This document shows positions 1 to 12,269 of a stretch of 64,000 bases of DNA, piece by piece. Location of the stretch: positions 40,374 through 104,373 of the forward strand of contig JAFGVI010000118.1 of NCBI GenBank assembly GCA_016938065.1, in the 5' to 3' direction. This stretch comes from Deltaproteobacteria bacterium. Its GTDB lineage: Bacteria; Desulfobacterota; Anaeroferrophillalia; Anaeroferrophillales; Tharpellaceae. Both the position numbers and the translations under genes were made by a program. Positions within the stretch are counted from its first letter, which is position 1. Each line of letters opens with the position of its first letter. The notes beneath the pieces were generated by a model, which was not told the DNA's origin, did no database searches, and saw nothing but the letters and a program-made list of their open reading frames with translations.

Positions 1-409
1 AAGCATAAACCTTAAGCAGACTATAGCGGCCGGGATAACGGCCCAGATCGGACTCAATCAGAAAAATAGCCGTCACCAGCTCGGCTTCAACCCCATATTT
101 TTTTTCCAGCTCCCTTATCCATTGCTGGTTTTCATCAAGAAAAGCCCGCACCTTCCGCACCGATTCCGGGGCTAGAAAACGCTCGTAAGCCGCTTTATAC
201 TCAACCTGTTTCAGGTTTTTTGCTATTATCGCCGTATCGACCTGCAGATGTTCACCCTGAAAAAGGCGCGCCAGCAGATCTTTATCAAGGCCCTTCTCCG
301 CTGCCAGCCGTGAATGGAGCGCGGCCTCAGCGAAAACCACAACCGCCCCCGGCCCCAGTATCATGAGCAGGCTCAACCCGAAAAGGAGATAATTAATCCT
401 GAATTTCAT
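1..409 (-). CDS. MltB-type lytic murein transglycosylase, N-terminal part (cut by window edge)
   Basis: The reading frame begins with ATG at 409 and stays open to base 1, giving the first 136 residues. A hydrophobic signal sequence occupies about residues 6-28 (YLLFGLSLLMILGPG), so the product is exported. Near residue 110 the segment KKYGVEAELVTAIFLIESD followed by LGRYPG matches the start of the MltB/SLT_2 catalytic domain, where the conserved Glu after the Ala-Ile-hydrophobic stretch is the acid catalyst cleaving peptidoglycan to 1,6-anhydro-muropeptides. The rest of the domain lies outside the window. It is transcribed away from the neighbouring cheX-like gene. The family call is firm; the subtype is not. 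Confidence 0.8.
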   Translation of the reverse strand, partial: MKFRINYLLFGLSLLMILGPGAVVVFAEAALHSRLAAEKGLDKDLLARLFQGEHLQVDTAIIAKNLKQVEYKAAYERFLAPESVRKVRAFLDENQQWIRELEKKYGVEAELVTAIFLIESDLGRYPGRYSLLKVYA

Positions 410-620
410 CAACACCGGAAAGTTTCTCTTGAGTTAAAAGCATAATTTATCAATACTAACAATAAGCTGAAAAAAAATCTATAAAAATACTTGAACTTGG
501 CACGACAATTTGTTACTTAGACGATATTCAAGCATGCTTATACTGCATCTATCAGAGCTTCGAATGCAGATTTACAAGCCTTCATCTTTTTCTGACTCAA
601 CTCCCTAAGGAGATTACGCC

Positions 621-1082
621 GTGGATGTTCGCTACATAAACCCTTTCATCGAAGGTACCATCAACGTTTTGAAAACCATGGCCTTCATCTCTTCCCGACC
701 CGGCAAGCCCTATATTAAAAAAAACCAGGCGGCGACCGGCGATATCACAGGTATAATCGGCCTGGCTGGAGACAAAGAGGGTTCTCTCTCAATCACTTTT
801 ACCTTTCCCTGTATCAAAGCGGTACTCGAAAAAATGCTGGGCGAAGTGCATGACGACCTCAATGAGGACGTCACCGATGCGGTCGGCGAAATCACCAACA
901 TGATCTGCGGCGATGCCCGCAACAAGCTGGAAGCCCAGAACATTAATCTTTCAGCCGGAATCCCCACCATCATTACCGGTCAGGGCCACACCATCTCCCA
1001 CGTCACCAAATCGGCAATTGTCGTTCTGCCTTTCACCACTGACTTCGGCAATTTCTCCCTGGAATTTGCTTTTATAGATTAA
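621..1082 (+). CDS. cheX: CheX-like chemotaxis phosphatase
   Basis: A 153-residue single-domain protein starting at GTG 621, preceded by AAGGAG (608-613). The family hydrolyses phospho-aspartate on CheY-type receivers. The helix reading DAVGEITNMICGDARNKL carries the Glu-x-x-Asn pair that inserts into the receiver active site in CheX/CheC phosphatases. N-terminal 'INPFIEGTINVLKTMAF' is the usual opening helix. It has no flagellar or chemotaxis neighbours here; it stands alone between the divergent transglycosylase gene and the convergent rlmN, as many delta-proteobacterial CheX paralogues do. Its receiver partner cannot be told from the sequence. Confidence 0.85.
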   Translation: MDVRYINPFIEGTINVLKTMAFISSRPGKPYIKKNQAATGDITGIIGLAGDKEGSLSITFTFPCIKAVLEKMLGEVHDDLNEDVTDAVGEITNMICGDARNKLEAQNINLSAGIPTIITGQGHTISHVTKSAIVVLPFTTDFGNFSLEFAFID

Positions 1083-1157
1083 CTGCTCCTGCAAACCTTT
1101 TTACTTTAACCGGATAACAACCTACCAGACAAGAGCCGGGAGGGACAGAAGCGGCTT

Positions 1158-2216
1158 TTAAACCGCCTGGCCGGCGACAGCTTCGCGCAATTGACCGCAG
1201 GCGGCGCTGATATCGGCACCTTTACTGCGCCGGGTCATCACCGTCAGATGATGGCGCTGCAGATACTCCATAAAGGCGGTTATCTGTTTTTGCCCGGGCT
1301 TTTTAAAAGGCAGTTCGGGATGTTCGTTGAAGGGAATAAGATTGATTTTAACGGGCAGTGATCCAACGAGCTCGACCAGACGACGGGCGTCATCCAGGGA
1401 ATCATTAAGATCGGCAAAAAGAATATATTCGAAGGTTATACGACGCTGATTGGTATGCGGATAACTGCGACAGGCCGCCAGCAGCGCGGCCAGATTATAA
1501 CGCCGATTAATCGGCATCAACTGACTGCGCAAAACATCATCCGCGGCATTCAGTGAAATCGCCAGAGAAACCTCAATACGCTGGCCCAGCTCAACAATTT
1601 TAGGAGCAACACCGCAGCTGGAAAGGGTTATCCGGCGGCTGGAAAACTGCAGGCCGTCGTCATATTTCATAATCTCCAGAGCCTTCACCACCTCGGCAAA
1701 GTTGTCCAGGGGCTCGCCCATCCCCATCAGCACAATATTGGTGATCGTCCCCCGGGCCAGACCGCTGTCGACAATCTCAGCCACCTGAATCACCTGATCG
1801 ACGATCTCAGCGGCACTGAGCTGTCTGGCAAAGCCGGAACGGCCGGTCAGACAGAAACTGCAGCCCATGCGGCAACCGACCTGGGTTGAGAGACAGAGGG
1901 TCGACCGGTTTTTATCGTTGATCAGCACCGTCTCAACCGTATGTCCGTCTTCTAGCTGAAAAAGAAATTTGCGCGTACCATCATCAGCCAGCTGTTCGCT
2001 GCGACACTCAATCCGACCGATGTAAGAGAATTCATGCAGACGCTCCCGGCAACTTCGCGAAAGATTACTCATCTGCTCAATATCGGTAACCCGCTGGCGG
2101 TAGAGCCAGCGAATAACCTGATCGGCCCGATAACGCTCTTTGCCGATCCCGGCAAGCTGCTCTGCCAATTCGGCCCGGCTTAAGCCTTTAAGGTTCAGTT
2201 TACACGATTCCGTCAT
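1158..2216 (-). CDS. rlmN: Dual-specificity rRNA/tRNA adenine-C2 methyltransferase RlmN
   Basis: 352 residues, the usual length. Radical-SAM enzyme that methylates A2503 of 23S rRNA and A37 of some tRNAs. The iron-sulfur motif CRMGCSFC (C115, C119, C122) binds the cluster. C340 in 'AACGQLR' is the family's C-terminal catalytic Cys, and 'GMGEPLDN' is the family's SAM-binding stretch. Its start ATG overlaps the stop of the upstream sigma-54 regulator gene by 4 bases (ATGA), so it is the last gene of the fbp-guaB-guaA-regulator-rlmN run and is probably translationally coupled. Confidence 0.97.
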   Translation of the reverse strand: MTESCKLNLKGLSRAELAEQLAGIGKERYRADQVIRWLYRQRVTDIEQMSNLSRSCRERLHEFSYIGRIECRSEQLADDGTRKFLFQLEDGHTVETVLINDKNRSTLCLSTQVGCRMGCSFCLTGRSGFARQLSAAEIVDQVIQVAEIVDSGLARGTITNIVLMGMGEPLDNFAEVVKALEIMKYDDGLQFSSRRITLSSCGVAPKIVELGQRIEVSLAISLNAADDVLRSQLMPINRRYNLAALLAACRSYPHTNQRRITFEYILFADLNDSLDDARRLVELVGSLPVKINLIPFNEHPELPFKKPGQKQITAFMEYLQRHHLTVMTRRSKGADISAACGQLREAVAGQAV

Positions 2217-3628
2217 CTGTTTTTTAACCAGCGGGCATTAGCCAGACCGAGCTGTTTAACCTTGTAGTTCATCACCCGCTTGCTGATGCCCAGCATCACC
2301 GCGGCATCCTTCTGCACCCAGTTACAGGCTTTCAGGGTTTCCACAATCAGGGAACGTTCCATCTCTTCGAGTTTTAATCCCTGCAGGGGAATTGCGAAAA
2401 GCGGATCAGGCTCGTCCTCACCTTCCTGACAGATCCCCTTCAGAAAGAGCAGATCCGACTTGACAATCTCGGAACCGTCACTCATCAGAACGGCCCGTTC
2501 AATACAGTTCTGCAGCTCCCGAACATTGCCCGGCCAGTGATGCTGCTGCAGAAAACGGGCCGCCTCCGGATGCAGGGTGGCGGTGTTCTTTTTCAGATCG
2601 GCAGCAAACTTACGAATAAAGGACTCGGCCAAAAGCGGAATATCTTCACGCCTTTCACGCAGCGGCGGCAGGTGAACGTTGATAACATTGATCCGATAGA
2701 AAAGATCTTCACGAAAATCGCCTTCGCGAATGATTTTGGCCAGATCTTTATTGGAGGCCGAGATAATGCGGGCATCAACCTTAATGGTTTTGTCGCCGCC
2801 TAAACGCTCAAACTCTTTCTCCTGCAGCACCCGCAGCAGTTTAGCCTGAGTCGCAAGGCTCATATCACCAATTTCATCCAGAAAGAGGGTCCCCCGGTCG
2901 GCCTGCTCAAAGCGCCCGATACGCTGGCGGCTGGCTCCGGTGTAGGCCCCTTTTTCATGACCGAAGAGTTCACTCTCTAAAAGATTATCATGCAGAGCGG
3001 CGCAGTTGACCTTGATAAAACTTTTCGCCGCCCGGGGGCTGCTGTAGTGAATCGCCCCGGCAACCAGCTCTTTACCGGTGCCGGTCTCGCCCGAAATCAG
3101 AATACTGGCATTACTGTTCGCAACCCGGCCGAGCAGAGCAAAAACCTGCTTGATCGCCGGGCTCTCACCGATAAAATTTTCAAACCGATAAATGATATTG
3201 CGCTCATGGCGCAGATAGGTAAGTTCATGCTCATAAAATCTGACTTTCAGAGCCTTTTCCAGCCGCAGACAGAGTTCATCAAGACCATAGGGACGCTGAA
3301 TAAAATCTGCAGCGCCGGCCCGCATCACCGCGGCGACATCATCAACCGAACTGGCGGCAGCCATGAGCACGACCACCGTGGAAGAGAGAATCGCCTCCTG
3401 GCCGAGAAGAAATTCGAAACCGCAGCCCGCAAGCTGACTGACCTCAGCCAACAGGAGCTGATAGGATGATTTATTAAGCAGAGCCCGGGCCTGGTCTCCA
3501 TTGTCAACCTCATCAACATGGTAATCCAGCCCCCGCAAAGCGGCGGCGGTCTCCTGCCGGATCCGGCTTTTACGATCGACGATAAGAATACGGCCGGCTT
3601 GGCCTACGGCCAGATCTTCTACTCCCAC
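2213..3628 (-). CDS. Sigma-54 activator of NtrC type with degenerate receiver domain
   Basis: 471 residues: receiver (about 12-125), AAA+ sigma-54 activation domain (150-380) and a C-terminal Fis-type helix-turn-helix (435-465). Walker A is GETGTGKE (180-187), Walker B LFLDEIGD, and the sigma-54-contacting loop is GAYTGA (227-232), so the ATPase looks intact. The receiver is not: the acidic pair reads D18-R19 instead of DD, the phospho-acceptor position is E62 (AEVSQLAG), the Thr/Ser switch lies in LMAAAS without a Thr, and the conserved Lys is R112 (QRPY). It probably acts without phosphorylation. Overlaps guaA by 10 bases and rlmN by 4. No cognate kinase is adjacent. Target genes are unknown. 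Confidence 0.93.
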   Translation of the reverse strand: MGVEDLAVGQAGRILIVDRKSRIRQETAAALRGLDYHVDEVDNGDQARALLNKSSYQLLLAEVSQLAGCGFEFLLGQEAILSSTVVVLMAAASSVDDVAAVMRAGAADFIQRPYGLDELCLRLEKALKVRFYEHELTYLRHERNIIYRFENFIGESPAIKQVFALLGRVANSNASILISGETGTGKELVAGAIHYSSPRAAKSFIKVNCAALHDNLLESELFGHEKGAYTGASRQRIGRFEQADRGTLFLDEIGDMSLATQAKLLRVLQEKEFERLGGDKTIKVDARIISASNKDLAKIIREGDFREDLFYRINVINVHLPPLRERREDIPLLAESFIRKFAADLKKNTATLHPEAARFLQQHHWPGNVRELQNCIERAVLMSDGSEIVKSDLLFLKGICQEGEDEPDPLFAIPLQGLKLEEMERSLIVETLKACNWVQKDAAVMLGISKRVMNYKVKQLGLANARWLKNR

Positions 3629-5169
3629 TCGATTGTCCCCGGCGGTTTGGAGGAGATGTCGTAAACTACGCGATTGACTCCTCTGACTTCATTGATGATG
3701 CGATTCGCGATCCGCCCTAAAAGATCATAGGGCATTCGGAACCAGTCTGCCGTCATGCCATCGACACTGTTGACCGCCCGTAAGGCGATAACCTTTTCAT
3801 AGGTTCGTTCATCCCCCATGACACCAACCGTTTTTACCGGAATCAGAACCGCAAAAGCCTGCCAGATTTCATGATAGAGTCCGGCCTTACGGATCTCTTC
3901 AATAAAAATGGTGTCCGCCTGACGCAGGATATCAAGCCGACCCTGAGTAATTTCGCCAATTACGCGGATAGCCAGCCCCGGCCCGGGAAAAGGATGCCGA
4001 TCCACCACCTCTGAAGGAAGACCAAGTTCCCGGCCAACCTCGCGCACTTCATCTTTAAAAAGCTCCCGTAAAGGTTCAACCAGTTCAAGCTTCATATGTT
4101 CGGGCAAGCCCCCGACATTATGATGACTTTTGATCACCGCCGAAGGCCCCTTAAAAGAGACACTCTCAATCACATCCGGATAGAGGGTCCCCTGGGCGAG
4201 AAAATCAACCCCTTCGAGCAACCCGGCCTGTTCTTCAAAAACCCGGATAAACTCATTACCGATAATCTTACGCTTTTTTTCCGGGTCCGTGACCCCGGCC
4301 AGGAGATCGAGAAAGGTTTGACTGGCATCGACATAGCGCAGATTGATCTGAAAATGACGCCCAAACATCGCCTGCACCTGCTCCGCTTCATCCTGACGCA
4401 AGACCCCGTTATTGACAAAGATGCAGGTCAGCTGGTCGCCTAAAGCCCGGTGCAGCAACAGAGCTGCGACCGAAGAGTCGACCCCGCCGCTCAAACCTAA
4501 AATAACTTTGCCGGAATCGACCTGAGCCCGGATTGCAGCAATCGTGGTCTCGATAAAAGAGTGCATATTCCAGAGACCGTGGCAGTCACAGATGGCAAAG
4601 AGAAAATTTTTCAGAATCTGCCGCCCCGGTTTGGTGTGGACCACCTCGGGATGAAACTGCAGACCCCAGGCCTTTCTCTGAGAATCGGCAAAAGCGGCAA
4701 TCGCGGCATTCTCCGTCGCCCCGATCGCGGTAAAACCGTCCGGCAGAGAGAGTACCTTATCGCCATGACTCATCCAGACCTGCTCCGGAAAATGCAGGCC
4801 CTCCCACAAGGGATCGGCCTGAAGAGAGTTCAGACTGGCCATGCCGAATTCGCGCTGTACGGAGTGGCCCACCACTCCCCCTAACTGTTCGGCAATCTCC
4901 TGCATGCCATAACAGATGCCGAGAATCGGCACCTTGAGCGCGAAAACCCCTTTATCGACATGAGGCGCGCAGCTGCCGTAGGTACTGGAGGGCCCGCCGG
5001 AGAAAATAATCCCGCGCGGTGAAAACTCCTTAATCCGTTCTAAAGAGAGATTATAGGGATGAATCTCACAATAAACCTTTTGTTCCCGCACCCGCCGGGC
5101 AATCAGTTGCGTATATTGAGAACCAAAATCAAGAATGAGGATCTTCTCCTCATGAATATCAGGCTGCAT
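3619..5169 (-). CDS. guaA: GMP synthase (glutamine-hydrolysing)
   Basis: 516 residues. Converts XMP to GMP with ATP and glutamine. The N-terminal class I amidotransferase shows the nucleophile Cys in GICYGMQE and the His in QFHPEV. The ATP-pyrophosphatase domain has the P-loop [13 protein letters not shown]. The C-terminal dimerisation domain ends normally in KPPGTIEWE. It follows guaB by 90 bases, so both last steps of GMP synthesis sit in one transcription unit. The downstream regulator gene starts inside its last codons. Confidence 0.98.
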   Translation of the reverse strand: MQPDIHEEKILILDFGSQYTQLIARRVREQKVYCEIHPYNLSLERIKEFSPRGIIFSGGPSSTYGSCAPHVDKGVFALKVPILGICYGMQEIAEQLGGVVGHSVQREFGMASLNSLQADPLWEGLHFPEQVWMSHGDKVLSLPDGFTAIGATENAAIAAFADSQRKAWGLQFHPEVVHTKPGRQILKNFLFAICDCHGLWNMHSFIETTIAAIRAQVDSGKVILGLSGGVDSSVAALLLHRALGDQLTCIFVNNGVLRQDEAEQVQAMFGRHFQINLRYVDASQTFLDLLAGVTDPEKKRKIIGNEFIRVFEEQAGLLEGVDFLAQGTLYPDVIESVSFKGPSAVIKSHHNVGGLPEHMKLELVEPLRELFKDEVREVGRELGLPSEVVDRHPFPGPGLAIRVIGEITQGRLDILRQADTIFIEEIRKAGLYHEIWQAFAVLIPVKTVGVMGDERTYEKVIALRAVNSVDGMTADWFRMPYDLLGRIANRIINEVRGVNRVVYDISSKPPGTIEWE

Positions 5170-5230
5170 TATTTCTCCAGAATCAAAAAAACTGAACTTT
5201 TCCCCAAAACTTCAATAATTACGCAATAAT

Positions 5231-5251
5231 AATTCGTAATTCGTAATTCGC
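5231..5251. repeat. Short tandem repeat (3 x 7 bases) between guaB and guaA
   Basis: Three consecutive copies of AATTCGT/AATTCGC lie in the 90-base guaB-guaA spacer. No hairpin or terminator is formed. It may be slippage in an AT-rich spacer; no function can be assigned. Confidence 0.7.
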
Positions 5252-5259
5252 ACTTACTC

Positions 5260-7655
<2,396 letters not shown>

Positions 7656-7741
7656 TCTATTATCATCCTCAATTAAAGAGAGGGAAAATTAATTAACAGC
7701 CGCATCGGCTTCGGTCATGACCGGGCCATAATCCAGAAACA

Positions 7742-9424
7742 TTATTTTGCTCCGGCTACGGTTTCGCAGACATTAAAGCAGTGATCACCGATTTTTTCAA
7801 AATTAGTAAGCATATCAATAAAAACCAGACCCGGCACCACGGAACAGCGATCCTCGCTCAAACGTTCAATATGCCGGTTACGATAGCGATCCTCCAGAGA
7901 GTTGATACTGCTTTCCAGGGCTTTGGCCCGTACCATGAACCTCTCCTGTTTAGCGTTTTCCATACCGCTTATCATCAACTCGATAAATTCCCGCGACTTG
8001 GCCTTGATATTGGCAACCTCAGTCAGCGCTTCCTCACTGAATTCAATTTTCTGATCGTGCATCCGTTCAACCAGACGAATCAGGTTTTCGCAATGGTCTC
8101 CGAGACGCTCCAGGTTATTGACAATATACATCGTGGCATTGACCTCACGGGAGATTTCCGGCGTCGTCGAGAGCTGGGTTACATTAACAAGAAAATCCGT
8201 AATCTCCTTTTGCAGCATATCAACCGTATTTTCTTTGCGATAGACCTTCTCGACCATCTTCTGAGAAAAGTTTTCAAAACACTCCATGGTCTGATCAAAC
8301 ATCCGCAGACAGAGACCGGCCATGCGCATAGTTTCCTGGCGCGCCTGTGCCAGAGCCAGAGGCGGAGTGTCAAGCACCCGATTGTCGATAAAACGCAGAT
8401 GATAAGAACTCTCCTCTTCCTCGCCGGCAGGCACCATCCAGATGCAGATTTTAGCCAGCACTCCGATCAGAGGAAGAAAAAGCAGACAGTTGAACACATT
8501 GAAAAAGGTATGAGCATTGGCCAGATGGCGGGCGATAAAGGGTTTATCGCCAATAGCCATGGCATACTGAGCAGCCTGCTGAGCGGTGGTCAGTACCATA
8601 TCCGGAGCCCCGGGAGTAAATTTATCCACCAGCTGCATGAACAGGGGAAAGAGCAGTATGACATAAACAACCCCTAAGACATTAATCATCGTATGGGCCC
8701 AGGCCGCACGCTTGGCCGAAACATTAGTCCCGATACTGGCCAGCAAAGCGGTTATGGTCGTGCCGATATTCTCCCCGAGAATCAAGCCCAGGCCACCTTC
8801 AAAGGTCAGCGCGCCGCTGGCTGCCAGAACCATGGTAATACCGACAGTGGCACTGGAACTCTGCAGAACAATAGTCAGCAGAGCTCCAGCCAGAACAGCC
8901 ATGAGATGATTATGGCTGAATGAAACAAAAGCTTCTTGAAAAAAAGGCTGGGTTTTGAGCACCGAAAGCCCGTCCTTCAAGATATCGAGGCCATAAAAAA
9001 GCATCCCGAAACCAAGCAGTATTTCTCCGAAATACTGCCAGCGGCGATTGCGGGAGAAAAATTTAAGAGCCACACCGATGCCGATCGCCGGCAGTGCATA
9101 ATGCGTTACCTTGAAGGCAATCATCTGGCCGGTTATCGTGGTTCCGATATTGGCCCCCAGAATAACCCCGATCGCCTGCATCAGATTCATCAGACCGGCA
9201 TTGACAAAGCCCACCACCATTACGGTTGTGGCACTGCTGCTCTGAACAATGGCCGTTACCGTGGTGCCGACCAGAAACGCGGAAATCCGGTTAGTCGTCA
9301 AGGTTTCAAGTACTTGCCGCAGGCGATTGCCGGCCGCCTTCTGCAAGCCTTCCGACATGACTTTCATGCCGTAGAGAAAAAGCCCGAGACCACCAAGAAA
9401 AGAAAACACCATTGCTTGAATCAT
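7742..9424 (-). CDS. Na+/phosphate cotransporter (NptA family) with PhoU-like tail
   Basis: 560 residues. Two homologous membrane halves each carry the family's QSSSAT motif (QSSSATTVMVVG and QSSSATVGITMV). About eight membrane helices fill residues 1-320. The C-terminal 200 residues are helical and PhoU-like, with phrases such as NNLERLGDHCENL and NFEKIGDHCFNV that echo the repeated E/DxxxD metal-binding motifs of PhoU. It is expected to import phosphate with sodium across the inner membrane. It lies 86 bases upstream of fbp on the same strand and may be cotranscribed with it. Confidence 0.93.
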   Translation of the reverse strand: MIQAMVFSFLGGLGLFLYGMKVMSEGLQKAAGNRLRQVLETLTTNRISAFLVGTTVTAIVQSSSATTVMVVGFVNAGLMNLMQAIGVILGANIGTTITGQMIAFKVTHYALPAIGIGVALKFFSRNRRWQYFGEILLGFGMLFYGLDILKDGLSVLKTQPFFQEAFVSFSHNHLMAVLAGALLTIVLQSSSATVGITMVLAASGALTFEGGLGLILGENIGTTITALLASIGTNVSAKRAAWAHTMINVLGVVYVILLFPLFMQLVDKFTPGAPDMVLTTAQQAAQYAMAIGDKPFIARHLANAHTFFNVFNCLLFLPLIGVLAKICIWMVPAGEEEESSYHLRFIDNRVLDTPPLALAQARQETMRMAGLCLRMFDQTMECFENFSQKMVEKVYRKENTVDMLQKEITDFLVNVTQLSTTPEISREVNATMYIVNNLERLGDHCENLIRLVERMHDQKIEFSEEALTEVANIKAKSREFIELMISGMENAKQERFMVRAKALESSINSLEDRYRNRHIERLSEDRCSVVPGLVFIDMLTNFEKIGDHCFNVCETVAGAK

Positions 9425-9546
9425 TTAGAACAGCCCCATCACTTCTGGATTACTCAATTAATTTTAGCTTAATGAGCAGGCCATAGTTACAATATCTCAA
9501 ATATTTGATTGACGATTGCCGAACCGACGGAGTTCACAATCGCCAT

Positions 9547-10743
9547 CTAGCGAACCAGTTCCCGCAAAGCCACAATCTCGACCCCGGCTTCTCTTGCCAT
9601 CTCCGGCAGTAAACGCAGTGCCGCAGCCGTCTCCTCATAAGGGTGGCCGATAGCAACAGAACTCCCTTTAACTTTGGCAACCTCAATAAGGGCCTTAAGC
9701 TCTTCCCGGATATGACCGATATCCTTCACATTATCGAGAAAAATATCCCGTTGCAGGGCCGGAACCCCACATTCGACGGCACTCTTATAGGCAACACTGG
9801 AGGCTATCGTACGACTGTCTAAGAAAAACAGGCGGCGACCTTTGAGCACCTGCATCACCTGAGCCATTTTTCGGGCATCGGCAGTCAGGCGTGAACCCAT
9901 GTGGTTGTTGATGCCGACAATACCCGGCAAAGACTGCAAATCGGTAACCAGAGTCGAACTTAACTGATCCGCATTCATACAGCTCAGGAGAGCTCCGGGA
10001 CCGGGATCAACCGCCGGATAGCCCTGCGGCTCCATCGGGGCATGCAGAATAATATCCCGCTGGTGATCATTTAGATAAGCCGCCACTTTATGTGAATTTT
10101 TCAACAGAGGAAAAACTGCAAACGTCAGAGGCAGCGGCAGAGCGACAAATTCAGCCGCCTGCTCCAGACTGCGGCCGAGATCGTCGATAACTATAGCCAG
10201 ACGCGGGCCCGGGACATCAGAGTCCGAACCCGCTTTCGCGCCGACCTCGACAAAAGTGCCGACGGCCACAACCTCTTCCCCCTCCAGAATCAAGAGATTG
10301 AGCGTGGCGCGACTCTTATCAAGATAGATCAGCACGCGGAAATCAAGCTCCCGCCGGAAAAAATCCTTCTCCGCATCCAGCACCTGAGCCAGAGCAGCCA
10401 GATCCAGGCAGTGTCCGCGTAAACCCAAACGCCGCCACTCATGGGCACCGTGGCGCACAACCTCCCAATGGTGCTCGACCTCGACCGGCGGACGACAAGC
10501 CGCCAGCCGCTCCTCCAGCTGACGCAAACCTTCTTCCAGACTCTCCCGCTCCCGTCCTGGTGCCCGATGATTTTCCAATTCGGAAGTAACCTGCGGGCCT
10601 GAATCTGTTGACAGCGGCGGCCGCGACAGCCGACCGGCCAGCAGATAACCAAGAAGAAAAAAAAGCGCAACCCCAGCCCCGACTGAGCCGGCAAACAGCA
10701 GGCGTCGCCGCAAGGGGACATTCGGACCGGGCTTTTTTTTCAT
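9547..10743 (-). CDS. YibQ-like divergent polysaccharide deacetylase
   Basis: 398 residues. One membrane anchor near residues 14-36 (LLFAGSVGAGVALFFLLGYL) is followed by a linker and a C-terminal deacetylase-like domain of about 210 residues. Motifs of the 'divergent polysaccharide deacetylase' (YibQ) family are visible: LAIVIDDLGRS, HAPMEPQGYP, NNHMGSRLT, FFLDSRT and AIGHPYEE. The family usually sits beside EnvC-like M23 and S41 protease genes, as it does here, and is thought to act on periplasmic glycans; the substrate is unproven. It starts 12 bases after the S41 protease stop. Confidence 0.9.
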   Translation of the reverse strand: MKKKPGPNVPLRRRLLFAGSVGAGVALFFLLGYLLAGRLSRPPLSTDSGPQVTSELENHRAPGRERESLEEGLRQLEERLAACRPPVEVEHHWEVVRHGAHEWRRLGLRGHCLDLAALAQVLDAEKDFFRRELDFRVLIYLDKSRATLNLLILEGEEVVAVGTFVEVGAKAGSDSDVPGPRLAIVIDDLGRSLEQAAEFVALPLPLTFAVFPLLKNSHKVAAYLNDHQRDIILHAPMEPQGYPAVDPGPGALLSCMNADQLSSTLVTDLQSLPGIVGINNHMGSRLTADARKMAQVMQVLKGRRLFFLDSRTIASSVAYKSAVECGVPALQRDIFLDNVKDIGHIREELKALIEVAKVKGSSVAIGHPYEETAAALRLLPEMAREAGVEIVALRELVR

Positions 10744-10755
10744 CAGTGGGATCGC

Positions 10756-12159
10756 TTACTGTGCACTGAGCTGCTTAAAAACCTGCCAGCCCTGAAGCAA
10801 TTCGACCGCACGTAAAATCTGCGCATCATTGCGCCACTCTTCTTCAACCTCTTTCCCGGCCGTATTCGCCGGATCGTTTTTATCCAGCGCTGGCACTTTA
10901 TCCTCAGACGGAGCAGTTTTCGGCTGGGCTTCGGGCAGGTTTTCGCTCCCGCTGCCGCCATTCTCAAAGTGACCTTTCAGATCCTTCTCCTTGAGATTAT
11001 ACATGATCCCTTTTTTCTGATCGCGGCGCACAACCGTACCGGCTTCGACCACAACATCGGGCTCAATGCCTTTGGCCTGTATCGAACGACCACTCGGCGT
11101 ATAGTAAAGTGAAGTCGTCATCCGCACGGCGGAGCCATCTTCGAGAGGAATAATAGTCTGCACCGAACCCTTGCCGAAACTCTGCGTCCCCATGATCAGG
11201 GCGCGTTTATGGTCCTGCAGGGCTCCAGCCACAATTTCCGAAGCACTGGCACTGCCGCCGTTGACCAGGACGACCATCGGATAGTCGCCTTCAGTGCCAT
11301 CGTCATAGGCCTGATAACGCATATTCTGCTTGGTGATCCGGCCATCTGTATAAACAATCAGACCAGACTTTAAAAAATAGTCGGAAACCTTGACTGCCTG
11401 CTGCAGAAGCCCACCCGGATTATTGCGCAAATCCAATACCAGACCGGAGATCGGATGCTCCTTTTTCAGCTCTTTCATTTTCCGGTTAAGATCATCATAG
11501 GTCCGGGACTGAAACTGGGTCAGACGCACATAGGCAATATTGTCGGTAAGCGTTTTACTCTTGACACTGACGACTTTGATAATATCACGAACAATTTTCA
11601 CATCGAGAAGTTCATTGAGCCCCTCGCGCAAAATCGAGATGGTAATTTCCGTATCTTTGGGACCGCGCATCTTTTTGACGGCTTCCATCAGGGTCATATC
11701 TTTGCTGAGTTCACCATCAATCTTGATAATCCGGTCTCCGGCCTCAATCCCGGCCCGAAAAGCGGGGGTATCCTCAATCGGTGAAACCACCGTCAGAACC
11801 CCGTCACGAATGGTAATTTCAATACCGAGCCCCCCGAAGGAACCGGTCGTCTCAACCTGCATCTCCTTGAACATCTCCGGCGGCATGAAACTCGAATGGG
11901 GATCAAGATCGGAAAGCATCCCCTTGATTGAGCCATAGACCAGCTTCTTGATGTCAACCTCTTCGACATAATTCTTCTGCACCAGACTCAAGGTATCGGT
12001 AAACAGTTTTATATACTCATAAGGACTCTCTTCCTGCTTCTGCCCCTCTTCCAGGGCCCGGGAATCACTGGACAGCACTCCAAGATGAACTACCATAAAG
12101 GCGGCAACCGCCAGGATCACTCCTAAAAAAATTGATTTACCTTTATTTCTTTCAACCAT
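10756..12159 (-). CDS. Carboxy-terminal processing protease, S41 family (CtpA/Prc type)
   Basis: 467 residues counted from ATG 12159, chosen because GGAGG precedes it by nine bases and the next residues form a signal anchor (KSIFLGVILAVAAFMVVHLG). The frame is open further upstream to 12267, but that part lacks a ribosome-binding site. Domain order: anchor, PDZ (about 115-195), S41 catalytic core with the Ser in NGGSASASEIVAG and the Lys in SFGKGSVQT. It cleaves periplasmic proteins near their C-termini. It is followed by the yibQ-like gene and preceded by envC. Confidence 0.94.
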   Translation of the reverse strand: MVERNKGKSIFLGVILAVAAFMVVHLGVLSSDSRALEEGQKQEESPYEYIKLFTDTLSLVQKNYVEEVDIKKLVYGSIKGMLSDLDPHSSFMPPEMFKEMQVETTGSFGGLGIEITIRDGVLTVVSPIEDTPAFRAGIEAGDRIIKIDGELSKDMTLMEAVKKMRGPKDTEITISILREGLNELLDVKIVRDIIKVVSVKSKTLTDNIAYVRLTQFQSRTYDDLNRKMKELKKEHPISGLVLDLRNNPGGLLQQAVKVSDYFLKSGLIVYTDGRITKQNMRYQAYDDGTEGDYPMVVLVNGGSASASEIVAGALQDHKRALIMGTQSFGKGSVQTIIPLEDGSAVRMTTSLYYTPSGRSIQAKGIEPDVVVEAGTVVRRDQKKGIMYNLKEKDLKGHFENGGSGSENLPEAQPKTAPSEDKVPALDKNDPANTAGKEVEEEWRNDAQILRAVELLQGWQVFKQLSAQ

Positions 12160-12269
12160 CCTCAGAAACCTCCAAAAGATTGACCAACAGTTACCTGCAA
12201 CCGGCAAGCGGCGCAACCGGCCACTGACCCTTTGATTATCGCTTTTGCCTGTAAGATCTGCCATCATCG

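Noticed and set aside
497-513. Sigma-54-like sequence upstream of cheX (TTGGCACGACAATTTGT)
   Set aside because: The GG half is excellent, but the invariant GC of the -12 element reads TG; not reported as a promoter.
1134-1156. Short hairpin as cheX terminator
   Set aside because: Only five base pairs; too weak to support.
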